This document shows, one piece after another, positions 26,132-35,269 of a stretch of 64,000 nucleotides of DNA. Under the pieces are notes generated by a model, which was not told the DNA's origin, did not search any database, and saw only the letters and a list, made by a program, of their open reading frames with translations. This DNA comes from Chelativorans xinjiangensis (lineage in GTDB: Bacteria > Pseudomonadota > Alphaproteobacteria > Rhizobiales > Rhizobiaceae), in assembly GCF_009812055.1 (NCBI RefSeq), contig NZ_WQNH01000006.1, forward strand, positions 1-64,000. The letters run 5' to 3'. The first letter of the stretch is position 1. Every line of letters begins with the position of its first letter. The position numbers were made by a program, and so were the translations under genes.

Positions 26132-26939
26132 ATGCGTTCGCGGTTTCCAGCTCCCGGTACCCCAGCGCCTGAGAGAGTTGCTCCGCCGCCACTTCGAGCT
26201 TGAGGATACGCTTGTCGATCACATCCGGCGTCATGCGCCACACCGGACCGGAAAGCCCGATGGCGGCAACGCAGCGGCCGGTAAAATCCCAAACGGGCAT
26301 GGCAATGCAACGCAGGTCCGGATCGAACTCAGCACGGTCGTGGGCGATGCCTTCGCTGCGGACAATCTCCGCTTCACGACGAAGCTGTTCCGGATCGGTG
26401 ATCGTCTTTTCCGTGATGCGGTTGAGCTGGAGGATGGCTATCAACTCGTTCCGCTCTTTTTCCGGCATGTATGATAGGAGCACTTTGCCCAAGGCGGTCG
26501 CATGCATAGGACGCGTAATTCCCACGCGCTCGGACAATTGGAGGACTCCTGCCCCTTCCGTCCGCGCCACAACAATCACGTCGGTACGCTCCCTGACGGC
26601 TAAATGGGACGCCTCGCCCGTCTCCGCGCTAAGGTGTTCGAGCACAGGCAGACCGAAATTGAGCAAGGTCCGCTCACGAGAAGCACCGGAGGCCAGACCG
26701 AAAAGGCGGGGCCCGATACGATACTTCTTTCCATCGCGGTCCTGAGCCAGATAGCCGAGCCCGACCAGTGTCTTGACGAGATGAAAGGCAGTACTTGTAT
26801 GGAGGCCGACACGACCGCTGATCTCGGTCAACCCCAAGCCGTCCGGACTGCCAGCCACCGCATCGAGAATTGCGGCACCGCGCTCAAGGGACTGGATGCC
26901 AGATCCGCGGCTTGCGGGCTTGCTGTCGCTCGTGTTCAT
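26130..26939 (-). CDS. IclR-family transcriptional regulator
   Basis: About 269 residues. The N-terminal winged helix is GIQSLERGAAILDAVAGSPDGLGLTEISGRVGLHTSTAFHLVKTLVGLGYL. The IclR effector domain follows, with PVLEHLSAETGEASHLAVRE and the conserved RPMHATALGKVLLSYMPE. The start is uncertain: ATG 26939 is chosen for family length, with in-frame ATG 26948 and an upstream TTG 27044 also possible; none has a clear ribosome site. IclR proteins usually control aromatic or acid catabolism. Targets are unknown; it lies convergent with the cupin operon and downstream of a LysR gene on the same strand. Confidence 0.85.
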   Translation of the reverse strand: MNTSDSKPASRGSGIQSLERGAAILDAVAGSPDGLGLTEISGRVGLHTSTAFHLVKTLVGLGYLAQDRDGKKYRIGPRLFGLASGASRERTLLNFGLPVLEHLSAETGEASHLAVRERTDVIVVARTEGAGVLQLSERVGITRPMHATALGKVLLSYMPEKERNELIAILQLNRITEKTITDPEQLRREAEIVRSEGIAHDRAEFDPDLRCIAMPVWDFTGRCVAAIGLSGPVWRMTPDVIDKRILKLEVAAEQLSQALGYRELETANA

Positions 26940-27192
26940 CTTTCCCATCGGTGATTTAGCACCGCTCTTGCTCGCCAAGTCTGTAACACCACGCTCTCGT
27001 GTTTGACCAGATTTGTTTGAATCTTGTGCCTCGGCCGAGTGCAAAGCAGCTGTATTTCACAGGCTGGCGTCATACATGCGCAATTATGGGAGCGTGGGAT
27101 TGTCCTGACCAGATTGCTCGAAATACGATCGGGAATAGCGCCTGCATGTCCAGCGATCGAGACCGGCCTGGCTAGGGACATGGGCAAATGGT

Positions 27193-28167
27193 TCAAGAGG
27201 CGATCGCCTCGGGAACCGCGGAAGCTTCAGGAAATTCGCCCTCGAATCCCGGCCAAACCTTGTCGGTGATCAATAGACGCACGGTCTCGCGTAGTTCGGC
27301 AACCACAACCGCCGCCGCGGGCGTTAGCTGCTCCGCGGGCAAGGTGTAAAGAAAATTCCGCCGCCGGAGGACGAGGTCCCTAAAAGCCAGGAACCGGAAG
27401 CGCCTGCCTCCGGCGCTTTCCTTCATGATTGCGCCCATAGGTTTGATGGTTGCGCCCATGCCGTCATACACGCAATCCATGACGAGGGACAAGGAATCGA
27501 CCTGGGCCACCACATTCGCCGAAAGACCGCGGTTCTCGAACTCGGCTTCGATCCGCTGCCGCAGACCGTGGTCGCGAGTCGGCAAAATAAGGGGCAGCGC
27601 CGCAGCCTTGGCGAGATCGACACGGTCGAGCCCGGCGGGGACGAGCGGGCTTTCCAGCGAGAGGATCAGAAAGAGCTCTTCCACCATGAGTGGCTCGATC
27701 ACCGCCTCCATGGCCGATTCCTGGCTGAAAAGCACCGCCATGTCGAGCTGACCGAGCCGCATGAGCTGCCCTATGTGGCCGCTCATCCCCTCTACGACAT
27801 TGAGCAGGATGCTGGGAAATCGCTCGCGAAGGCGTTTCACGAGCGGCAAACCGATCGCCGCCACCGTTGTCGCCGGCAACCCCACTGTCACCACGCCCTG
27901 TACGGGTCCGATCTCGCCGCGTGCTATCTCGATCGTCTGGTCGAACTGGCGCAGCATGAAGCGCGCGTGATGATAGAGAGCCAGGCCGTATTCCGTAGGG
28001 AGCACGCCCTTTGAAGAGCGGCTTAGAAGCGGCCTGTCCACCTCCGCCTCGAGCTTGGCGATCTGCTGACTGAGAGCGGGTTGCGCGATATACAGTTCGC
28101 GGGCGGCGCTTGAAAGGCTACCGCAATCCACAATGTGAACGAAATAACGGAGTTGACGGATGTCCAT
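27193..28167 (-). CDS. LysR-type transcriptional regulator
   Basis: A 324-residue LysR protein with HTH MDIRQLRYFVHIVDCGSLSSAARELYIAQPALSQQIAKLE and an effector domain beginning near VTVGLPATTVAAIGLPLVK. The start at 28167 follows GGCGGAGGAG. It lies at the 3' end of the long OYE-Dpp-OYE-ALDH-GST run on the same strand, 78 bp after the GST stop, so it may be cotranscribed with, and act on, that operon. It closely resembles the LysR gene at 53992 in HTH and effector opening (VxIGxPAT). Confidence 0.88.
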   Translation of the reverse strand: MDIRQLRYFVHIVDCGSLSSAARELYIAQPALSQQIAKLEAEVDRPLLSRSSKGVLPTEYGLALYHHARFMLRQFDQTIEIARGEIGPVQGVVTVGLPATTVAAIGLPLVKRLRERFPSILLNVVEGMSGHIGQLMRLGQLDMAVLFSQESAMEAVIEPLMVEELFLILSLESPLVPAGLDRVDLAKAAALPLILPTRDHGLRQRIEAEFENRGLSANVVAQVDSLSLVMDCVYDGMGATIKPMGAIMKESAGGRRFRFLAFRDLVLRRRNFLYTLPAEQLTPAAAVVVAELRETVRLLITDKVWPGFEGEFPEASAVPEAIAS

Positions 28168-28245
28168 GCATGCTCCTCCGCCGGGAACATGGCCGGAAGG
28201 GTAGCCCCTGTCCAGCCAATTTTATTCACATCGTCGCAAGCGTAC

Positions 28246-28845
28246 TCAGAATGCCGGATATTTTGTGCTCTGCATGCGGTTGGTTGCCACCTCTCTCTCC
28301 AGCCATTTCGCGAGACCCGGGCGCCATTCCCGCCAGCGTAGCTTGGGATGCCGGAAGTCGAGATATTCGAGCGCAGCAGCAAGGCCGATCGTGCCCATGT
28401 GCAGAGTTCGGAGATCTTCCGTCCCCGCCTCCAGACCGTCGAGCGCAGCCTCGATGCGAGCAAACTGCGCCGCGACCCAATCCTGCCAGACAAGGTCGCC
28501 GGGACGGATCGCCAGCTCGTATCGCGCAACCACGGCGGCATCCATGATGCCGTCGGCCAGCGCTTCGAGCCTCAGGATCCCCCAGGGATCAGGGCCGGCA
28601 TAAAGTCCCGGCCCCTCCCCTTTGGCATCGATGTAGCGGCAGATAACGCGGCTGTCGTAAATCGCCCCCTTCGAGGTGAGCAAGACAGGGATCTTGGCGA
28701 GCGGATTGAAGGCGCCGAGCGCAGTGTTGCGATCGGCCGGATCGACCTTTGCCTCTTCAAGCGCAAGCGGCACGCCACGTTCGATCGCCACCATGCGCAC
28801 TTTCCGCGCAAAGGGCGAAGCCGCCGTCTGAAGAAGGGTCAGCAT
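28246..28845 (-). CDS. Glutathione S-transferase-like protein
   Basis: A 199-residue two-domain GST. The thioredoxin-like N-terminal domain has the active-site Ser10 in TAASPFARKVRM and the cis-Pro glutathione contact in AKIPVLLTSKG, then SRVICRYID. The helical C-terminal domain spans roughly residues 85-199. GSTs conjugate glutathione to electrophiles or act as lyases and isomerases. Here it is cotranscribed with an aldehyde dehydrogenase 16 bp upstream, which suggests handling of reactive aldehydes or enals. No closer subclass can be fixed. Confidence 0.87.
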   Translation of the reverse strand: MLTLLQTAASPFARKVRMVAIERGVPLALEEAKVDPADRNTALGAFNPLAKIPVLLTSKGAIYDSRVICRYIDAKGEGPGLYAGPDPWGILRLEALADGIMDAAVVARYELAIRPGDLVWQDWVAAQFARIEAALDGLEAGTEDLRTLHMGTIGLAAALEYLDFRHPKLRWREWRPGLAKWLEREVATNRMQSTKYPAF

Positions 28846-28861
28846 TTCGGCCGCCTCTCCC

Positions 28862-30316
28862 TTAGACCGTAAAACTTACCACGCGCTCTTCACTCATCTC
28901 GTGCATCGCGTAATACGGGCCCTCGCGGCCGAAACCACTGTCCTTGGAGCCGCCATAGGGCATCATATCGAGCCGTGACGACGAGGTCTCATTCACATGC
29001 ACACCGCCGACCCTGAGGCGCCGGGCTGCGGCAAAGGCGGCATCGAGCCGGTTCGTGAATATGCCCGAAGCCAGCCCGTAGGGCGTGGAATTCACGCGCG
29101 CGATCGCGGCATCGAGGTCGGAGAAACTTTCGATCCCGATAACAGGCCCGAAGACCTCTCGACAACCCACCTTCATGTTCGGCCCGATGCCGGCGAGTAG
29201 TGTCGGCGCAACCACCGCACCTTCGCGCTTGCCGCCGGCCAGAAGGCGCGCGCCAGACGCAATTGCTTCGTTGACCCAGTTCTCGACACGCTTTGCATCG
29301 GCTAGTGAAATCATGGGGCCGGTCACACATCCCTCGCCGGCGGGGTCGCCATGCGGCAAAGCCGCAACCCTTTCGGCCATGCGTGCTTCGACCTCGTCCT
29401 TCAGACGTTCATGAACCATCAGAACCTGTACAGAGGTGCAGACTTGCCCGGCTTTGCGGTAGCCGGCCCCGATCACCTTGGGCAAAGCCGCGTCGAGATC
29501 CGCATCTTCGGCAAGCAGGGTGAAGGCGATAGAGCCCAGCTCCATCTGCGTGCGTCGCAAACCCGCCTGCCCCTGAATGATCCTTCCAACTTCGGTCGAT
29601 CCGGTGAAGGCGATATAGCGCACCCGTTCATCCGTTATAGCGGCGGAGACAGCCGCGCCGCCCCCGTGGAAGACTTGCAGATAGCCCTCGGGTAGCCCCG
29701 CCTCAAGAAAGCAGTTGGCCAGCAGGCAGGCGGTGCGGGGCGTCCGTCCGGCCGGTTTGAGCACCACCGTGTTTCCGGCAGCAATCGCGGGCGCGATCTT
29801 GTGCGCCACCGTGTTGAGCGGCGCGTTGAAGGGCGTGACCGCCAGCACGACGCCGAGCGGCACGCGCAGTGTGAAAGCCAAGCGCCTGCCTTGCCCCGGC
29901 GCGCCCGCAACCGGGAGAATTTCGCCCGCGAGCCGGCGCGCCTCCTCGGCCGCCAGGCGAAAGGTTTGTATGGTCCGCCCGATCTCGCCCTCGCAGTCCG
30001 AAGTCGCAAAGCCGGTTTCCGGCTGCATGACCGATACGAGCTCCGCCAGGCGCGCCTCGATCAGCTCCGCAACGCTCTCGAGAATGCGACCGCGATCATG
30101 CGGCGTCAGCCGGTCGCCTTCAAAGGCCGCATGCGCGATTCCAATCATGCGCTCGATCTGCACGTCAGAACTTGCCGGCAACTGGCCGATGGACGTCAGG
30201 CGGTATTTGTCGAGAATCTCGCTCGCAGCCCCCTCACCGGGAACCCATTCGCCGCCCAGGAGCATCCCGCAAACAGGCAGCGCCCCCACCTGGCTGGTTT
30301 CGAAACTGTAGGACAT
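28862..30316 (-). CDS. NAD(P)-dependent aldehyde dehydrogenase
   Basis: A 484-residue member of the ALDH superfamily. The cofactor region includes VTPFNAPLNTVAHKIAPAIAAGNTVVLKPAGRTP and FTGSTEVGRII. The general base Glu is in MELGSIAFTLL and the catalytic Cys is in KAGQVCTSVQ. The Glu loop is ELGS rather than the common ELGG, a mild deviation. The start at 30316 follows GGAGACG. It is encoded between an OYE-type reductase and a GST. It should oxidise an aldehyde to the acid; it resembles glyceraldehyde/lactaldehyde or phosphonoacetaldehyde-like ALDHs more than betaine ALDH. Confidence 0.88.
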   Translation of the reverse strand: MSYSFETSQVGALPVCGMLLGGEWVPGEGAASEILDKYRLTSIGQLPASSDVQIERMIGIAHAAFEGDRLTPHDRGRILESVAELIEARLAELVSVMQPETGFATSDCEGEIGRTIQTFRLAAEEARRLAGEILPVAGAPGQGRRLAFTLRVPLGVVLAVTPFNAPLNTVAHKIAPAIAAGNTVVLKPAGRTPRTACLLANCFLEAGLPEGYLQVFHGGGAAVSAAITDERVRYIAFTGSTEVGRIIQGQAGLRRTQMELGSIAFTLLAEDADLDAALPKVIGAGYRKAGQVCTSVQVLMVHERLKDEVEARMAERVAALPHGDPAGEGCVTGPMISLADAKRVENWVNEAIASGARLLAGGKREGAVVAPTLLAGIGPNMKVGCREVFGPVIGIESFSDLDAAIARVNSTPYGLASGIFTNRLDAAFAAARRLRVGGVHVNETSSSRLDMMPYGGSKDSGFGREGPYYAMHEMSEERVVSFTV

Positions 30317-30386
30317 CAAATCGTCTCCGATACGGTCGTCTGCGAAACTGGGCACCTGCCTTCAAAGGAGCAGCACTGCCAAAGAC

Positions 30387-32333
30387 TTAAATTATGCGGG
30401 CGATGCGGTAGCCTTCCTGCATCGCTTCGGCCACCTTGCGTGGCGCTACGCAGTCGCCGATCGAAAACACCTCGGCCGCACCCCTCTCAAGCGCCTCGAC
30501 GATCTCCCGACGCGGACGGAAGCCCACGGCGAGAATGACCGTATCGGCATCGATCCTGTACTCCGCTCCCGACTTGTCGGTATAGCGGACGCCAGCGCCG
30601 TCGATTTCGAGCACGCTAGCCTCCGTGAAAACACGGACCCCCTCTTCCTGGAGGAGTTTGAGCATATGCATGCGGTTGATGTAGTACATGTCGCCGCCAA
30701 CCGCGCTCAGGCGCTCGATGATCGTCACCTCAAGCCCCTCCCGCACCAGATGCAGCGCGGTTTCGCAACCGACGACGCCACCCCCCACGATCACCGCCTT
30801 CTGCCCGCATCCAGCCTCGCCGGTAAGCACATCATTGGCGGCGACGACATTTCTCCCCTCGACGCCCGGGATGGACGGCACAATGGGCTCGGAGCCCACG
30901 GCGACGATCACGGTGTCGGGTGAGGCCTCTGTAACATTCTCCGCTGTGGCCTCCTTGCCGAAGACCACATCGACGCCTTCCTTCTCCATCTGGTGAACGA
31001 GATAATCCGTCAGGCGCCGATAGATCTCCTTGAATGGTGGAGACGAGCCCGGCCCGATATTTCCGCCCACCCCGCCTTCCTTTTCCCAGACGGTGACGCG
31101 ATGACCGCGATGGGCGGCAACGCGCGCCGCTTCCATGCCGCCGGGTCCGGCGCCAATCACCAAGACCCGCTTCTTCTGCTCTGCCGGGGTGAGACGCATC
31201 TCGCGCTCATTGCCGGTCGCCGCGTTCACAGCACAGCCGATCCGCTTTCCGTCGTGAATGTATTTGTGACAGCCCTCGAAGCAGTCTACGCAGGGCGCGA
31301 TGTCGAGATACCTGCCCACGCGCACCTTGTTGGCCCAGTGCGGATCGGCAATCAGCGTGCGTCCGAGGGCAATGAAATCCGCCTTACCGGAAGTCAGCGC
31401 CGCTTCGGCTATCTCGGGATTGCCGAGCTTGCCCACCGCGATCACCGGGATGTCCACTGCCTCGCTGACCATCTGGGCAAGATCCAGCGTACATCCTTCG
31501 GGCAGGAATTCGGACGGCAGCGTCCAGTATTGCGTTTCGCGGCAGCCGGCATCGATCATCAGCCCGTCGACCCCGGCCGCTTCCAGTGCGCGCGCGATCT
31601 CGACCCCTTCCGGCGCCTCTCGGCCTCCGGGAAGATAGTGGTCGAGCGCATATTTCACCGTGATCGGGAATTTGCTGCCCAGCACGCCCTTGAGCCGCTC
31701 CACGACTTGCACGATCAACCGCAACCGGTTCTCCAGGCTGCCGCCATATTCGTCCTCGCGCTTGTTCCAGAGCAGCGTCATGAACTGGTCGAAAAGATAG
31801 CCCGCGTGGCAGTTCAACTCGACCATGTCGGCCCCGCCGACCTTGAGAAGGCCCGCCGCCCGCTCGAAATCGTCGAGCATCCGGTTGATGTCGTCCTTGC
31901 TCATCGGGCGGGTCAGCCGCTTGGGGTCGTTGAGGCAAGGTATGGCGGAAGCACCATAGGGCTGGATGCCCTTCATCAGATCCGGCTTGCTCATGCAGCG
32001 CCCGAGTCCCGGCGCCAGCTGGACGCACAGCTTGGCGCCATAATCATGCACCGCCTGGCTGAGTTCGTGCACCCAACGGGTATAAACCTTGTTGTCCAGC
32101 GTGAGGGAGGTCTGGATCGGGCTCAGCGGGTCCTTCTCGAAATGGCGTGAGACGCGGACCGACCCGGTGGTGATCATGGCGGTGCCGCCGCGGGCGCGCT
32201 CGACGAAATAGTCGATCCCGCGCTGCGAGAGGCTTCCGTCGGTGTCGATCAGCGCGCCGATGCCCGCACCCGACATGATGACGCGGTTCTTGAGCTTGAG
32301 GTTTCCGATCCAGCCCGGTTCAAAAAGCTTCAT
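30387..32333 (-). CDS. NADH:flavin oxidoreductase / dienoyl-CoA reductase-type enzyme (OYE 2)
   Basis: A 648-residue enzyme with an FMN TIM barrel (MKLFEPGWIGNLKLKNRVIMSGAG; ELNCHAGYLFDQFMTLLWNKR), 4Fe-4S cysteines CVDCFEGCHKY plus GCAVNAATG, and two dinucleotide folds (RVLVIGAGPGGMEAARVAA; AVIVGGGVVGCETALHLV). Family function: NAD(P)H-driven reduction of a C=C bond. The ATG overlaps the dppF stop (ATGA), so it belongs to the ABC-transporter operon. It is more divergent from OYE 1 and OYE 3 than they are from each other (CVDCFEGCH against CIGCHQAC), suggesting a different substrate step. Confidence 0.9.
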   Translation of the reverse strand: MKLFEPGWIGNLKLKNRVIMSGAGIGALIDTDGSLSQRGIDYFVERARGGTAMITTGSVRVSRHFEKDPLSPIQTSLTLDNKVYTRWVHELSQAVHDYGAKLCVQLAPGLGRCMSKPDLMKGIQPYGASAIPCLNDPKRLTRPMSKDDINRMLDDFERAAGLLKVGGADMVELNCHAGYLFDQFMTLLWNKREDEYGGSLENRLRLIVQVVERLKGVLGSKFPITVKYALDHYLPGGREAPEGVEIARALEAAGVDGLMIDAGCRETQYWTLPSEFLPEGCTLDLAQMVSEAVDIPVIAVGKLGNPEIAEAALTSGKADFIALGRTLIADPHWANKVRVGRYLDIAPCVDCFEGCHKYIHDGKRIGCAVNAATGNEREMRLTPAEQKKRVLVIGAGPGGMEAARVAAHRGHRVTVWEKEGGVGGNIGPGSSPPFKEIYRRLTDYLVHQMEKEGVDVVFGKEATAENVTEASPDTVIVAVGSEPIVPSIPGVEGRNVVAANDVLTGEAGCGQKAVIVGGGVVGCETALHLVREGLEVTIIERLSAVGGDMYYINRMHMLKLLQEEGVRVFTEASVLEIDGAGVRYTDKSGAEYRIDADTVILAVGFRPRREIVEALERGAAEVFSIGDCVAPRKVAEAMQEGYRIARII

Positions 32334-33361
32334 TCGCTGGAACCTCTTTGGTGCGTGGCCTTCGTGAATTGAGGCCCGCTCATCAGATGGCATGCGACCC
32401 GCCGCCCCGCGCCCACATCGACAAGCTCGGGATCAACGTCGCTGCAGACCGGCATTGCTTCATCGCAGCGCGGGCAGAAACGGCATCCCTTCGGAATGTC
32501 GAGCGCCGAGCCGATTTCTCCGCGCAGGCTGGGCGCACTCTTTTTCCGGTTCGGATCAGGCAGCGGCATCGCCCTGAAAAGAGCTTTGGTGTAGGGATGC
32601 AAGGCCCGTGCGTAGATATCTTCGGTCCCGCCGATTTCCACGATCCGGCCCAGATACATCACCGCTAGTTGGGAGCTCACATGCCCCAGCGTAGCCAGAT
32701 CGTGGGAGATCATCAGGTAGGTCAGGCCATATCGGTCCTGAAAATCGGAGAGCAGGTTCAGAACCTGCGCACGGATCGATACGTCGAGCGCGGAGACGGG
32801 CTCGTCGAGCACCAGCATCGTCGGTTCGAGGATCATCGCCCGGGCGATCGCTACGCGCTGCTTCTGCCCCCCGGACAGCTCGTGCGGATAGTTGTCCATC
32901 ACGCGTTTGGGCAGGCCGACCTGCGCCAGCATGTCCTCGACCTTCTCGCGGATTTCGATCTTGCCCAAGCGGTTTGGACCGGTGCGCGCATGAATTTCCA
33001 GCGGTTCGGCGACAATGGCCGAGATGCGCATCCGCGGGTCGAGGGAGCCTGAAGCATCCTGAAAGACGGCCTGCACGCGGGTCCGATACCAGGCGTCCCC
33101 CTCGGCATCGAGTTTGCCGATGTCGCGGCCCTCGAATTCGATCGCGCCCCCCGTGGGGCGGTCGAGACGCAGGATGAGCTTACCCATGGTGGACTTACCC
33201 GAACCCGATTCCCCCGCAACGCCGAAGCTTGACCCGCTGGCGATTGAGAAGCTGGCGCCGTCGACGGCCTTGAGCGGCTTCTCGCCGCCGCCGCCCATCC
33301 ATCCTCCAGAGCGGATTCCGAAGTACCTCTTGACGTTGCGCAGTTCGAGAATGGTTCCCAC
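32330..33361 (-). CDS. dppF: Peptide-type ABC transporter ATPase (DppF/OppF)
   Basis: A 343-residue ATPase with Walker A GESGSGKST, Q-loop VFQDASGSLDPRM, signature LSGGQKQRVAIARA and Walker B MLVLDEPVSALD. The C-terminal oligopeptide extension has the family cysteines CRFCPRCDEAMPVC. The GTG start at 33361 overlaps the dppD stop (TAGTG) and follows GGGAGG. With DppD it powers import through DppB/DppC. The family handles di- and oligopeptides, nickel, opines and glycosides; the neighbourhood favours a small catabolic substrate. Confidence 0.92.
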   Translation of the reverse strand: MGTILELRNVKRYFGIRSGGWMGGGGEKPLKAVDGASFSIASGSSFGVAGESGSGKSTMGKLILRLDRPTGGAIEFEGRDIGKLDAEGDAWYRTRVQAVFQDASGSLDPRMRISAIVAEPLEIHARTGPNRLGKIEIREKVEDMLAQVGLPKRVMDNYPHELSGGQKQRVAIARAMILEPTMLVLDEPVSALDVSIRAQVLNLLSDFQDRYGLTYLMISHDLATLGHVSSQLAVMYLGRIVEIGGTEDIYARALHPYTKALFRAMPLPDPNRKKSAPSLRGEIGSALDIPKGCRFCPRCDEAMPVCSDVDPELVDVGAGRRVACHLMSGPQFTKATHQRGSSE

Positions 33362-34350
33362 TACCGAACCTCCCGGGCTTCGAGTGCGAGGCATGCCGCT
33401 TGCCGCCCATCGGAGAGCTTCTTGATCGGCGGACGGGCGTTTCTGCATGCCTGCATGGCACGATGGCAGCGCGGCTCAAACGCGCAGCCTGCGGGCGGGT
33501 CGAGCAGGTTCGGCGGCTCACCAGGTATCTGATAGAGCCGCCTCTGACGCGTCCCGGGAACCGGAAGCGCCTTGAGCAATGCCTCGGTATACGGATGGGA
33601 TGGCGATGTGAGCACCTGCCGCACGTCGCCGAATTCGACGATCTTGCCGGCATACATGACAGCGACCTTGTTGCAGGTCTCGGCCACGATCCCTAGGTCG
33701 TGCGTAACCAGAATCAGGGCCATGCCCGTCTTCTCCTGCAACTCCCGCAAGAGTCTCAGAAACTGGTCCTGGATCGTAACGTCCAGCGAGGTGGTCGGCT
33801 CGTCCGCAATCAAAAGACCAGGACTGCCCGCCAGCGCAATCGCGGCGACCGTGCGCTGGCGCATGCCGCCACTGAACTCGAACGGATACTGACTCAGCCT
33901 TGCCTCAGGTGAAGGAATGTGAACCTGCCGCAGCACATCCAGCACCTTTTCGCGCAGATCCGATCGGCCCTTCGCCGCGCCGCGCAATCTAAAGGGCTCG
34001 CCTACCTGGTTGCCGATCGTAAATACGGGGTTCAGCGACATCAGCGGATCCTGGAGAATCATCCCGATTTCCCGTCCGCGCACGCGGCGCATCTCGCGCT
34101 CGGGAAGCGTGAGCAGGTCACGCCCTTCCCAGAGCACACGCCCGCCGACGGTCCGCGCGGCGGGCCTGGGCAGAAGGCGTAAGATCGAGTTGCAGGTCAT
34201 GCTCTTGCCGGAGCCGCTTTCCCCGACGAGGCCGAGCGAATCCCCGCGCTCAAGCGCAAAACTGACGCCGTCCACCGCCTTCACCACGCCGGCGCGCGTG
34301 TAGCAGTAGGTCCGGAGGTCTTCGACCGAAAGGAGGGAGGCCTGTGTCAT
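33361..34350 (-). CDS. dppD: Peptide-type ABC transporter ATPase (DppD/OppD)
   Basis: A 329-residue ATPase with Walker A GESGSGKSM, Q-loop ILQDPLMSLNPVF, signature FSGGMRQRTVAAIAL and Walker B LLIADEPTTSLD. The oligopeptide C-terminal domain carries CAFEPRCHRAMQAC. The Walker A last residue is Met after Lys-Ser, as is usual in DppD. The gene begins 13 bp after dppC ends and overlaps dppF by one base. Confidence 0.92.
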   Translation of the reverse strand: MTQASLLSVEDLRTYCYTRAGVVKAVDGVSFALERGDSLGLVGESGSGKSMTCNSILRLLPRPAARTVGGRVLWEGRDLLTLPEREMRRVRGREIGMILQDPLMSLNPVFTIGNQVGEPFRLRGAAKGRSDLREKVLDVLRQVHIPSPEARLSQYPFEFSGGMRQRTVAAIALAGSPGLLIADEPTTSLDVTIQDQFLRLLRELQEKTGMALILVTHDLGIVAETCNKVAVMYAGKIVEFGDVRQVLTSPSHPYTEALLKALPVPGTRQRRLYQIPGEPPNLLDPPAGCAFEPRCHRAMQACRNARPPIKKLSDGRQAACLALEAREVR

Positions 34351-34363
34351 CTCTCTCCGGTCC

Positions 34364-35269
34364 TCATGTATTCCGCAGGCGGGGATCGAGCTTGTCCCGG
34401 AGCCAGTCGCCGAACATGTTCGTGCCGAGGACGGTTACAACGAGCGCGACGCCCGGGAAGAAGGGCAGCCACCATGCCATTGCAAGGTAGAGCTTGGATT
34501 CCGCGATCATCTTGCCCCAGGCGACGGCAGGCGGCTGGACGCCGAGGCCGAGGAAGGACAGCGAGGCCTCGAGCATGACGGCAGCGCCGAGCTGCAGCGA
34601 AGCGACCACGAGCGCGCTGTCGATCACATTGGGCAGGATGTGCTTTCGAATGAGCCTTGCGTCGGGGCATCCGAGTACCCGCGCCATCGCCACATAGTCG
34701 CGTGACTTGACGCTCAATGTTTCGGCGCGCACCACGCGGGCGTAGTTCGTCCAGAAGACGATGGAGATCACGGCAATAACGGTCGCCAATCCCGAACCGA
34801 GCGCGGCGGAAATCAGCAGCGCGAGCAGGATTGCGGGCATCGACATCTGAATGTCCACGAGCCGCATCAGAACCGTGTCGAGCCAGCCGCCGAAGTAGCC
34901 GGATACCAGCCCTATGGTGATGCCGACGATCCCGGCGATGCCGACGCCAAAGAAGGAGACGAGAAGGGAGGCCCTCGCGCCCGCGATCACCCGACTGAAG
35001 ACGTCGCGGCCGAGATAGTCTGTCCCAAACAGGTGGGACAAACCGTCTCCCGTCAGCCATGAAGGCGGCCTGAGCGCCACGGTGGGGTTTACCGCCGACG
35101 GATCGTAGGGCGAAATCAACGGGCCGAACACGCCAAAGAGGATGATCGGCAACAGCAGGATGATGGGCAGGATCGGCCAGTCCTCGAGGGTGCGGAAAAT
35201 GGATGCCCGGCGCAGTCCTGCCTCCGCGCCCAAGGTCTCCGCTGGCATATCGACGTGGTGTTCAGTCAT
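34364..35269 (-). CDS. dppC: Peptide-type ABC transporter permease (DppC)
   Basis: A 301-residue permease with an N-terminal membrane anchor (WPILPIILLLPIILFGVFGPLISPYDP), the DppC hallmark LFGTDYLGRDVFSRVIAGARASL, further membrane segments and the EAA loop region (VLGCPDARLIRKHILPN). It overlaps dppB by eight bases. It forms the pore with DppB. Confidence 0.92.
   Translation of the reverse strand: MTEHHVDMPAETLGAEAGLRRASIFRTLEDWPILPIILLLPIILFGVFGPLISPYDPSAVNPTVALRPPSWLTGDGLSHLFGTDYLGRDVFSRVIAGARASLLVSFFGVGIAGIVGITIGLVSGYFGGWLDTVLMRLVDIQMSMPAILLALLISAALGSGLATVIAVISIVFWTNYARVVRAETLSVKSRDYVAMARVLGCPDARLIRKHILPNVIDSALVVASLQLGAAVMLEASLSFLGLGVQPPAVAWGKMIAESKLYLAMAWWLPFFPGVALVVTVLGTNMFGDWLRDKLDPRLRNT

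Noticed and set aside
26154-26939. Plus-strand frames opposite iclR
   Set aside because: Composition and absence of motifs show them to be shadows of the IclR gene.
30993-32150. A 385-codon plus-strand frame opposite OYE 2
   Set aside because: Antisense shadow of a well-supported enzyme gene; no recognisable domain.
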